Shown in pieces: positions 36,531-48,500 of a stretch of DNA of 64,000 nucleotides (positions are counted from its first letter, which is position 1; every line of letters starts with the position of its first letter). A program made the position numbers and the translations under genes. Origin of the DNA: Polyodon spathula (Eukaryota > Chordata > Actinopteri > Acipenseriformes > Polyodontidae); assembly GCF_017654505.1 (NCBI RefSeq), contig NC_054548.1, positions 31,819,774 to 31,883,773 of the forward strand. Reading direction: 5' to 3'. The notes beneath the pieces were generated by a model. The model was not told the origin of the DNA. It saw only the letters and a list, made by a program, of their open reading frames with translations, and made no database searches.

Positions 36531-39500
36531 TTGTGTGTGTGTGTGTATAATGTGTATATATATAAAATTAATACCTTATTACTTCCATCTGGGACAGCCC
36601 TTGATTTAAAGACGCCCTCGTATTGACACAGCAGTCATATATTAGCTTTATAACAGAGGCCACCCTCGAATAAACTACTACTAAAAAAACACATTCAGTA
36701 AACCAATAAATGCGCAACACTATGTACATGTAACGCCCCCGAGGGAGCCTCAATGTAGCATGTGAATTGCAAACTAATGCACACATTTTATTTTATGGTA
36801 GTACAATTCACATACAAATAAAAACAGTATTACTATCGATGAGAATATTTAGCTTCGGTTTCTCTTGCAGAGAAATTACAAACAAGCAAGTTACAGTGAG
36901 AAAAAAAATAACCAAGTAGGTTATATTGTAGTTTTTACAGAAGTCAAACTGATATTCTGTACAGTACAGTACTCCCCTGACCTTCCAACTCCCACCTAAT
37001 AGGCTGTCGATAACTCACCAATAAATGTACTGTAGTCAAAGTAGGTTAGCCATACACGCTGCTACATACTGGTAGGCTACTGTATTACAGAAAATAAGCA
37101 ACTGCAATACTTCTAAAATGTCATAAATCACTTAATAAAATATTGCAGTGTTTGAAATCATAGTATTATTAATAAAGATTGTCCTCGTATAAAGGCCGCC
37201 CTCTTAAGCACCGCAGTCATTTTTATCAATTTAAAATAAACGATGCGGTGTGAAATTGAAGTAATATGTTGTGTGTATATAAAAAATGTTATATGTGATA
37301 TATTAAAAATACAAAAATACAAAACTGAAAGATAATTGGATAAGTCTCCACCCCCCTGAGTTAATACTTGGTGGAAGCACCTTTGGCAGCAATTACAGCT
37401 GTGAGTCTGCTGGGATAGGTCTCTCACAACTTTGCACACCAAGATTTGGCAATATTTGACCATTCTTTACAAAAGTGTTCAAGCTCTCTCAAGTTCCTTG
37501 GGGAGTGTTGATGGACAGCAATCTTCCCAAGTCATGCCACAAATTTTCGATTTGATTTAGGTCTGGGCTCTGACTGGGCCACTCAAGGACATTTACCTTT
37601 TTGTTCCTTAGTCACTCCAGTGTAGATTTGACTGTGTGCTTTGGGTTGTTGCAATGCTGAAAGGTGAACTTCCGTCCCAGTTTCAGCTTTCTTGCAGAGT
37701 GCAGCAGGTTTTCCTCAAGGACTTCTCTATACTTTGCTACATTCATTTTCCCTTCTATCCTGACAAGTGCCCCAGTCCCTGCTGATGAGAAACATTCCCA
37801 TAACATGATGCTGCCACCACTGTGCTTCACAGTAGGGATGGTGTTCTTTGGGTGATGTGCTGTGTTGGGTTTGTGCCAAACATAACTCTTTGATTTAGGC
37901 CAAAAACTTTCCATTTTAGTTTCGTCAGATCACAAAACTTTTTGCCACATGGCTACAGAATCTGACTGTTTTTTTGCATACTTCAAGCAGGATTCAAGGT
38001 GGGCTTTCTTGAGTAATGGCTTCCTTCTTGCCACCTTGGGATATTGTTGTCACATGCACATTTTGACCAGTCTTGGCCATAAAAGCCTGTAGTTCTTGCA
38101 AAGTTGACACTGGCCTCTTGGTAGCCTCTCTGATCATTCTCCTTCTTGCTCGGTCATCCAGTTTGGAGGGACAGTCTGATCTAGACAGGGTCTTGGTGGA
38201 GCCTTCCACCTTCCACTTCTTAATAATCATCTTGACTGTGCGCCAAGGGATGTTCAAGGCCTTTGCTATTTTTTATACCCATCCCCTGATCTGTGCCTTT
38301 CAACAACTTTGTCCCGGAGTTCTTTTGAAAGCACCTTGGTGCTCATGGTTGAGTCATTGCTTTGAAGTAGTTATTGATCAGTCTCTTACAGCGCCGTGGA
38401 GGGATTTTGGCCCACTCCTTCATGCAAAACTGCTTCAACTCAGTGACATTTGTATGTTTTTGAGCATAAACTGCTCGTTTCAGGTTTTGCCACAAAATCT
38501 CCGTGAGGTTTAGGTCTGGACTTTGACTAGGCCATTTCAAAACTTTAAATTGCTTGTTCTTCAACCATTCTGATGTAGACTTGCTTTTTTGTTTCGGATC
38601 ATTGTCTTGCTGCATGACCCAGCTGTGCTTCAGCTTCAGCTCACGGACGGATGGCCTGACATTGTCCTGTAGAATTCTCTGATACAGAGCAGAATTAATG
38701 GTTCCTTCAATGATGGCAAGTCGTCCAGGTCCTGATGCAGCAAAGCATCCCCAAATCATGACACTACCACCACCATGCTTGACCGTTTGTATGAGGCCCT
38801 TACTGTAGAATGCAGTGTTTGGTTTTAGCCAGACATATCGGGGCCAGTGTTGGCCAAATATGTTCCACTTTTGACTCATCTGTCCATAGAACATTGTTCC
38901 AGAACTCTTGAGGATCATCCAGGTGCTTTTTGGCAAACTTGAGACGAGCATTCAGGTTCTTCTTGGTGAGCAGTGGTCTGCCTTGCTACTCGGCCATGAA
39001 TCCCATTTTTGCCCAGTGATTTTCTGATCATGGAGACATGAACACTGACTTTATCCGAGGTGAGAGAGGCCTGCAGATCCCTGGATGTTGTTCTAGGGTT
39101 CTTTATGAATTCCTGGACAATTTTACGCCTTGCTCTTGGAGAGATTTTGGCAGGACGGCCACTCCTGGGAAGATTCACTACTGTCCCAAACTTTCTTCAT
39201 TTGGACAATATGGCTCTGACTGTTTTGATGGAGCCCCAGAGCCTTAGAAATGGCTTTGTAACCCTTTCTAGACTGGGTTTAACAGGCATCAACAACTTTT
39301 TTCCAGAGGTCTTCAGGAATTTCTTTTAATTATGGCATGATCTGCCTCTAGAACCTGTGTGCTGACAATTTCACTCTGATGGTAAGGGCCAAAGTTAGTC
39401 AGATTTGTATTGGGCAGAGCTGGCCCAAATCAGGCCTGATTGTTAACCAAAGTATTCAAACAGCTGACCCTAATTACCCCTTTAATTTATTTTTAATTAA

Positions 39501-42500
39501 TTTTCTTCAAATTTCTAGAATATTTTTTTTCACTTGGAAGTTGTGGGGTAGGATGTGTAGATAAATGAAAAAAACTATTTTAATACATTTTAATTCCAGG
39601 CTATAAGGCAACAAAAGGTGAACATTTTGAAAGGGGGTGTAGACTTTCTATAGGCACTGTATATACAAAAATTGGACTGCAAAATATTCTCTCGTAATAT
39701 GAAATATGCTAATACTAATACATCTTTATTTGCTATAAATATAAAATTTTTACAACTAGGGGGTTTATATACATTCATACTTCTCAGTAGCTCAATTCAT
39801 TAAGCTACCGAGGGAATCATTTCCTCAATTAACAAGTTACAGTGAGATTCCTCAATGTTGAATGCACAACCATGTAGAAAAATATCACAGACAATTATTA
39901 TTACAAAATGAAAACCTAGGTTTGATTAACATGTGCTTAACTATATTCTAGGGCTCCCAATCCAGTACAGTGGAACGGTCTCACTCACTTGGTTCTCATG
40001 CGCACAGCTGCCACATCCCCTTTTCGTATGTTCAGAAATCTAGCGAAAACATTATTAAACCTGTCAGATTTAGCACAAGTTATTGATAGTATTGGGGTAT
40101 ATATAGGCTTTCTGCCATATGTAATGCTTTAATTTTTAGCTCTCCGCTATAATTATTTACAACCGTGACTTTATATCACTAACATTCACTAGCAAGTTTA
40201 AATGAAATCATTCTTATTTTCTTCTTTTTTTCTTACTTTGCTCTGTAGTACAAAAGGTGGTTTTGGGGATGAGCTCATTTGCACAACTAAGGCAGCTGCA
40301 CTTCAAACCTTGCTCAGCCGTGGTCCACGTAGGTGGCTCCTTGACCATTGAGCTGAGCCTACACAGCCACATGCCAGTCCCTGTGTGGGTGGGGCAAGTG
40401 GCAGCCAGCGTGCACTTCAGCAATGAGAAAAACTGCTTCCACAATGCAGTAGAGTCCCTGAGCAAACAGCGGGTAATGGCAGGTGGGAACAATGGCATTA
40501 TTCACATTCAAACCGACCCTCCTGCTGGGCACTCTCCACGAGTCAGTTTGCCCTCACTGGAGCTGTACGAGATGCATGACAAGAGCCCCTCTGACAACTC
40601 GCTCAACTCCACCGGCGTCATCTGCAAGAATGTGCACCTGCTGCTGCGCCACCAGGAGAGTGTTTCCTCCATAGAGACGCCATCTGGAGTTTCACTGGAA
40701 GACAGCGCACAGGTCCTCAAAACAACTGATGTATTGCTAGAGCCAGGTTTTAACAAGATAGTATTTACTGCGCCGGTAAGTTCAACAAGTCAAATAGCTT
40801 TCTGTGCACCTTTATCAGAACATCGAATTTACTCAGCTTATGTAGGGATACAGGTATCCTCTCGCCCCTGTAAATGTACTCTGAGAGCTATTGAAATTAG
40901 GCCAGTTCAAGCTACTACTGCTTGCAGTAGGAACCACCATTGATTTTTCTATTTTTCAATAAACAAATTTATTTTTGATCACATTGTAGGAAGACCACTA
41001 TAGAAGATAATACGAGAATGAAAATTTTCATTTTTTAGGATAACATTTATTAGAATAATGTGTAAAACATTCCGAAAATTAAGCAATTGAGCGTTGTATT
41101 CCATATAAGAGCTTCTGGAGCACTGTTTGGGGACAGCGAGTAAATAAATTAACAAATCTCACATTTCAGACCCACGAGCCAGGGATGTACACCCTTCGTC
41201 AGCTGTGTGCAACAGTGGGAAGCGTGCAGTTTGTTCTCCCCCACATCTACCCCATTGTGCAGTATGATGTCTATTCTCAAGAGCCCCAACTCAAGGTTGA
41301 GCCACTGACAGGTAAACTGTATGTTGCTGTGAGTACTGTACATGCATATGTGCTTTAATGCTCAAATATTCAGGAAGGTATACTAGGGATTAACAGTTTG
41401 ATATTAAGATTCTGTCTCTCATCCCTGTTGATTTGGTATTTTTTATTTATTTATACGTTACAGTGCAATACCGTTTAGACTTAAGTGTGCGTCTACAAAA
41501 CAAAACATCACAAGTGTCTAAAAAAACCCAAAAGTGAGCATTAATACTTCGAGCACTGAGTAACTTTACAGAAAGTACTAGGATAGCTACTAAAATAGTT
41601 TCAGTGTATTATACTGAAAAAATGACAGACACATTAGTGTATTAGAATAGTTTTGTGCTCAACCGGCCTGTACTGGAGTGGCGTTTAAGACGTTTATGCA
41701 GTGGACGAGTTAAGCTGATGTGCAACTACTTCGATGTGTTAAGTCATTCTGGTGTGTTTAATAATTCCTACGAATAGGAATCATAATTATATAGAATTTT
41801 ATGTTAACATGGCCGAAATAAACCCCCTACAATCTGAGCATATATAATGAATATACTGTACAAATACTGAATTAACAAACTGTAATTGGAAATGCATCAT
41901 ATGCTTACCTGTCTCTCTGTTTATGTATATTACAGACAGTCTTTTGGCAGGGATTGCCCAAAAACTGAAGTTTACAATAATTACTGGGCACTATGCAATA
42001 AAGAAAGGGGATGTACTACAGCTAAGCAATGTTGATGCCATGCATATCCTGTATTCTCCTGGGAATACTGCAACAATATTGTCCAACACGGGAGGTGAGG
42101 CCACAGTAGTCTTTTCACTGGATTCCACATTCACTTCCTGTGTTACAGCAAATAGGACCTTATCGGATGCCACACAGATTCCTATGAGTAGCAAATGTGA
42201 GTGAAAGGATAAGGTGGGGAGGGGGACCTAAACCTTAACTCATGAAGCTATATTACAGTGCTTAACAGAAAAAATGGCTATAAAATGAAAACAAAGATAG
42301 CAAATCAAAAAACAGTAACATCAGTACAATGTCATCCAGTCTGCCTATTTCCAAGATTGGGAACTTGTGAGAAAGTTATACTAAAGAGGGTAAGGCCAAT
42401 TTCACAAGGCACTTCTAGGTACTCTAAATCTGGTACAGTTAAGAAAGTAAACTGAAAGAAAAGAACATTTTAGCTTAAGTAACTGGAGTGTAAATGCAGT

Positions 42501-45500
42501 GCTGTGAAATATTGTGTTATGAAACAGCATGATTGGCCTGCTATAAGTGCTTTGTAAAACTGGCCTTATTTATTATACTTTTTAACTTGTGAAAGTAGTC
42601 CTTTTTTGGTTTTCCCCCTCCAGAAAAAGTTGAGGAAAGTGTATTGATGATCCAGTCATCCGAGAAGGTTACCAGCATTATGTTGCCACTTACTCCTGCT
42701 TATCATGTCATTGAATTTGAACTGGAAGTAATTTGCCACATCCTCTCCACCCTCTCAAAACCATTTGACAATGAGAGGCTGACCAATGGAGAGCTCCATT
42801 GGAAAACCAAAGAGAATGAGAAGCCAGACTCCTGCCAGGCCTCCATCGCTCAAAAGGTAAATACATTTTGATTGTTTATTTTGGCAAATGTTTTAAAATA
42901 CTTAGGGACCTATTTTTATGTGCAGGGGCATATTTTCTGAGTGGAGTAAAACGAGGGGAACAATTGTTTGTCTGCTATGAGGCAAAGTCCCTTGGTCAAG
43001 CCCTGTCTAAACAGAGGCTTGGGTGTACTGACCCATTCGGTAATGGTTACATTTGTACCCTGGTTCCCTGAATTAGAAATTTAACAATTAACCTTCAAGG
43101 TTGCTGCATCCATGATTGCAGCAGGCTTGAAGGAAAAATGATGCTGAGATCTGTGAGCGCAGTCATTTTATGCCCCAGGGGCAGGCCATGACAGTGTCAC
43201 AGGCTGTGCGAGCAGCTTTGATATATTTATTCAGGTTTCGGGTCTTAAAGAGGTTAATACCCATTCGGTAATGGCTACATTTCTATTTCGGGACAGCAGG
43301 GTAACCTGATGTTTTTTACCTAAGTATTGATGTGCTTATAACAGGGGTTTGGTTCTTTTTCTAGATGTCTATTGACTGCCCATGGTCTATTTATTCTACA
43401 ATTATTGCCTTGACGTTCTACAACCCCTTTAAAGCTGCGCAATCCTTGCTATCTGCTGGAAAGAGGTGACGCATGCCATTAATTATGAGTGCAGTTCTTT
43501 TACACAGAGACGATAATTATTGCATGTTACAGAAGCTTGGTATGAGTGCTCAATAAGTGTCAAGACCATGTAGTCCAGTAAGACATTACATTCCAGAAAA
43601 ATATTTCTTGGAATGTCTCTCTCTCTCTTCTGCTCTTTGCTTTTTTTAGATGTGTAAATAAGTCCTAGACTGGATTGAAAGGTTAGAAAAACATTTTGTT
43701 CACATTTTTTACATTGATTCCACCCACAGAAAACAGTTTAATAAAAGGGAATGGAGATACAACAATTGAGATATAGTTATTTTTGCAAGACTCAAAATAG
43801 TATTGCTGTTAATCAGCGATAAACTTGAGAGAGGAATGTTCTTGTATTAAATTATACAACAACTGGACACTGCTTTCCCATTGTTTTCTATGGAGTTTAG
43901 TCATTATTTTATAACTCAGTAATGGAAAAGTTGATGCCAATTAACAATATCTGTATTAAAATCACTGATTTACTGATGAAGGGGACAGTGAAGCCCTGCT
44001 CTCAACTTTCAGTGGACAACAATGATTATTTCAGACAGAGCGGTAAAAAAATAAATACCTTTAGAAAGTTGTAATAATGAAACTCCCTTGTTCAAGTAAT
44101 TGATTCATGACCTCCATTATTTCTATGTAACATGCCACAGCAATGCCATTATCATTTAAGTAACAGCTACTTTTAATTTAGGGAGATATGTCGGTTAAAC
44201 GGACAAACTTCTATTAAATTTCTTTAGTGAATATCAACACCCAGGATCTAACCTACAAAGCTAATAACACAGGATGCAGAAAAAATTCACACATTCACTG
44301 TAGTAGTGGGTGGAATGATTTCAGACATTTGACAAAACATTAATTGGAGACATTAATAAGATTATAATTAATTTAAATCATGAATAAGATTATAATGTTA
44401 TATTCTAAATTTAAAGTGTATTACGTATTCATGATTTTCCCAAATTTATAAATACATTTTGAAACATGCTCTTTTTATTTATGTATAATATAATATAATA
44501 TTTAAACGTTAAACATATTAAACCAGTCATTACTTAGTGGGGTAAATCTTTGCCTCACATAACCCTACAGTATAGAAAACATTTACATATTATGGTAATT
44601 GTGTGTTTATTTTTCAATTATACATTTTGCTATTAATAAACAACGTTTACTGATCACTTCTTGATATTGAAATGCTGCACAGTACATCCGGGTCTTGGAG
44701 CAGCATTTGTTACTGAAAGGTTTTACAAGACCTCAAATTCCCAGAAGCTTCACACTTGAACACTCCTCAGCAGCCAGTCATTGCTTTTCCATGACGCATT
44801 TTTTCTGTCTCTGCCATCCTTCATGTGACCTCTTGAGTTAGAATGCAGGGAAGCTTTGGAAGTGTGGCTTTGAAATATCTTTAGGAAAGACTATTTTTTC
44901 ATGAGTAAAAAAAATACCATAAATACCATAAACAAATATATGATGTCTGTAGGTTTCATGTTGTCCTCTAAAAAAAACACAAAGTGAAGGTTATACTGTA
45001 CATATTATATGCCATAGATTGTTTTTTTTTCAGTTTTTAGGTCTACATACTTGAAATGTTAAACCACACTAGATAAAGGGGTTAAACCTCACCACTGTCT
45101 TGTATTAAGACACTAACCCTGCCCTTTCTTTTTCACAGGAAATACATACAGGTGTGCCTGCAGAATATGTCAGAAGTGAGCTTTCATCTGTTAGACCACA
45201 ACCTGACAGAAAGCTTGAAGTGCCCAAACATTGAGCTGGTGTCTATGAATGTTAAAACTCGCCAGGTAAAGACTCAAACTTTTGAGGGGAGCTAGTGTTG
45301 AACGATTATTACTTTTGAAAATAATTTGATATTTGTAAAAAAAAAAAAAATTGTAAAAAATAAAAATAAAAATCCTGATTTGTAATTAACAATTGAGAGA
45401 TTGTATGAAATACAAAAGTCTAAAAACAAATGCTAAAATGGTGCAGAAGTCCATTGCAAATTAAGAGGTTCAAGGGGTCAAACAAAGTATTGTAACCATG

Positions 45501-48500
45501 GATAACCATCAAATAGTAATATGGATAACATAAAGATTTATATGTTATATAATTTGTTATTCTGCCTTGTTTATTGACTCTATTTATTATCGAAATTTGA
45601 AAGTAAAACAAGAAAATTTTGTGGGTTTGTATAATGGTCATATTTTTTTAAATAATGCATTTGCACTAAAGCACTCAACACGAACTAAGGACATAAGATA
45701 CAGAAGCGGCTCTTCTGTTCTAGTTGCCAGCTTTTCATTCACCGTAAGCATAGTTGTATGGACCAGTCCATCTAGTGAACTGGATATAATCAGCAATTTA
45801 TAGTAACTGTTCACTAAATGGAACAATCTCTTAGTAGTTCATAGATACACATTTTCCAGCAGCCTTTTAAAGAAATAAACAAACCTGCCCCCATAGATAA
45901 CTACCTATTAACATTTACTTAATAACTAAAGGCAGGCTTACAAACAGAGATTTCTTTAACATAGTTTTGTAGCAGATATCATTGTGTAAAGTGAAAATAC
46001 AAAAATAACTGCACTTTTGAGACTTATATAGTCAATGGATGTGCATGGCAGGGAACATTTGTGGTTCCCTTTCAAGTACGAAATGTAACCATTACCTCGT
46101 GGGTATTAATCCTTTGATACTGTCTAACCTGAATAGAAATTCAGACAACTTATAGCAGTAGGGGGCGCTCTAGGGAGTAGCCAGAGGCCCCATTCTGTAG
46201 AGCGCAGTGCCAGGGCACGTAGCTCCAGGGAGCCTACCTCTAGGAAGGGACACAGGAGAAGCCCCACTTCCTCTTCCTTGTGTTCTTCTTCTCCTGCTTC
46301 TTCTTCTCCTCCCCCCCGCCCCCCAAGGAGTAAGAAGTGGAGGTCCAGGTCATCGGACCGCTGGCGTAATATATGCGAGATGTTCCAGCAACAGCAATCA
46401 ACTCTGACCCAGTTGTTGCCAGTACAGGCACCTGTTCCATCACAGACGGTGACTTCTCTCTCCCCCCTGGGTGGGGGAGGAAATGGAGGATGCTCTCTCT
46501 GTCCTTGCTTCGGAAGAAACGGAGGAGCAAGAGGGGTTTGTATTGGAAGAACAAGCGGCATCGGATTCGCTGCCCATACCTCCGTTACCTAGGGAGCTGT
46601 ACCAATGAAGCTTTTAAGGTGCCATGAAGGCTGAGAGGTGCTCACTGTTTGACGAGCGTAAGGAGATTCCATCTGTATCCCCCGTCCATCCACCCAGATT
46701 TTTGGCAGGAGCTTATCTCATCATGGCAACACCTGGTCACAGCCTCTGCGACCCCTAGGTCGGGCACAACCTATAGGGTGCATGAGGGGGATAAGATGGG
46801 ACTGATCCAGTTCCACCCAGTGGGATCGACCAGACCAGCCTTGGCGCAGCCAGCGAACCTGGCGTTGCTGTCCAAGGACACCGCTTGCCCGAACAAGCAA
46901 TGTAGGGTCATGGAGGTCCTTTTCAAAAAAGCCTACTCCACTGACACCTTCGTTGCACGTTTGGTCAACTACAATACAGGCCTGGTGGCTTATCAGAGCC
47001 ACATTAGAGCGCCGGTGCTGAAGTGGGACTCACCTCTGATCAAACGGATGAGCTGCAGTTAATCTCTTGCATGTTGCTATGGCTGGCGAAGCTCCTGAGC
47101 CAAGCAACAGGGCGGAGTATGGCAGCATTGGTAGCAGCACGCCGTCAGATGTGGCTTTCTCAAGCCAGGCTGACGGAGGGGAATAAGGCTGCACTGCATG
47201 ATGTCCCCATTACACCAGGGATGATATGTTGCTTCGGTCCAAGGCAGCAAGGGAAGCAACAAAGGTGTTTGATGACCTTGCCCCTAAGCTTGTACCACCG
47301 CCTAAGAAGCAGTGGTATCAGAGACCACCACCTCAGCCACAGTGGCAGCCTCAGGGCGGTCCACAGGATCCTCCAGCAGTTGTTGGTACGTCAGGCCGAG
47401 GGTGTGGTAGGCACAAGTGGTTTCAGCGCAACGCGCCTGGCAAGAAATCGCTGGTGCCAAAGTTGAAGCAACAGCTCTAGGACATTGCTGCCACAGGCCC
47501 AGGGCCTCTTCTCCAGGGACCAGTGCACCCACGATTCTTGGGTGCTCACCACTATACGTCGGGGCTACTCCTTACAATTCAGCCATGGACCACCCCCCTT
47601 TCAGGGAATGGTCCATACGCTGGTCAAGGACCCCCGAGCCCACAACTCACTGGCTCAGGAGCTAGAAACCCTCCTGGCTATTCACAGCTTACCACTCTCC
47701 GACATAGTCGGAGGGTTCTACTCAAAATACCTTCTGGTGCCCATACAGGACGGCGGCCTTAGTCTGATCCTCGACCTCAGACAGGTCAAACTGTACCTGA
47801 GCCGCAGGCGGTTCAAGATGTTGACCCTGCGACGGCTGTCGCAGTCCATCAGGCCAGGCGACTAGTTCACGACAGTGGACTTACAGGACACCTACTTCTA
47901 CATTCCCATAAAACCAGTGCACCAGAAGTACCTTCGGTTCGCCTTTCAAGGAAAAGGCTTCGAATTTTGTTTACTGCCGTTCAGTCTGTCCCTGGCACCA
48001 CGAGTTTTTACGAAATGCATGGACGCTGTTCTGGCCACTCTGAGACTTGAGAGTCTCAGAGTTCAAAACTACCTGGTGACTAGCTCATTTGTGCATTGTC
48101 ACCAGGTCAGGCATGACAACACATGCAACGCGTCACCGGTCACCTCTTTAGACTAGGTCTGAATCATGCGAAGAGCCAGTTGGTCTCTCGGTCCATGACA
48201 GCTGACAGGGTGACAAGCATGTTGGCCTGTCTAGACCTATTCCGGTTAGGCAGTGCTTTACCAGTGGTAACATTCCAGAAACTTCTGGGCTTGATGGCAG
48301 CAGCTTCTCAATCCCTTCCCCTGGGCCTTTTACATATGTGGTCCCTACAGGTTTGGTTCAACAGGATGGTCCCTGTCTCCAGACTCTCTCTTGGTGGAAA
48401 CAACCAACGCACCTGCGCTTAGGCGTCAGGCTGGGAGCAGTCACAAGAAGAGAAGTGATCACCACCGATGCCTCCAACCACGTTGGGGCGGAGTGCGGAA

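Larger units (their letters stand above)
37340..39659 (-). mobile_element. Two Tc1-like transposons fused head to tail
   Basis: The right end (39610-39659) is a Tc1-type terminal repeat, CAGTGCCTATAGAAAGTCTA on the minus strand, followed by TA. The left end (near 37335-37360) is decayed. Two different transposase genes lie between, both on the minus strand: one at 38343-39178 and one at 37612-38346. No terminal repeats are visible at the junction. Confidence 0.75.

Noticed and set aside
36438..36626. Open frame of alternating Tyr and Ile codons
   Set aside because: It is translation of an (AT)n microsatellite.
38343..38346. ATGA overlap as evidence for a translationally coupled operon
   Set aside because: This is a vertebrate transposon and both genes are frameshifted; fusion of two elements is the simpler reading.
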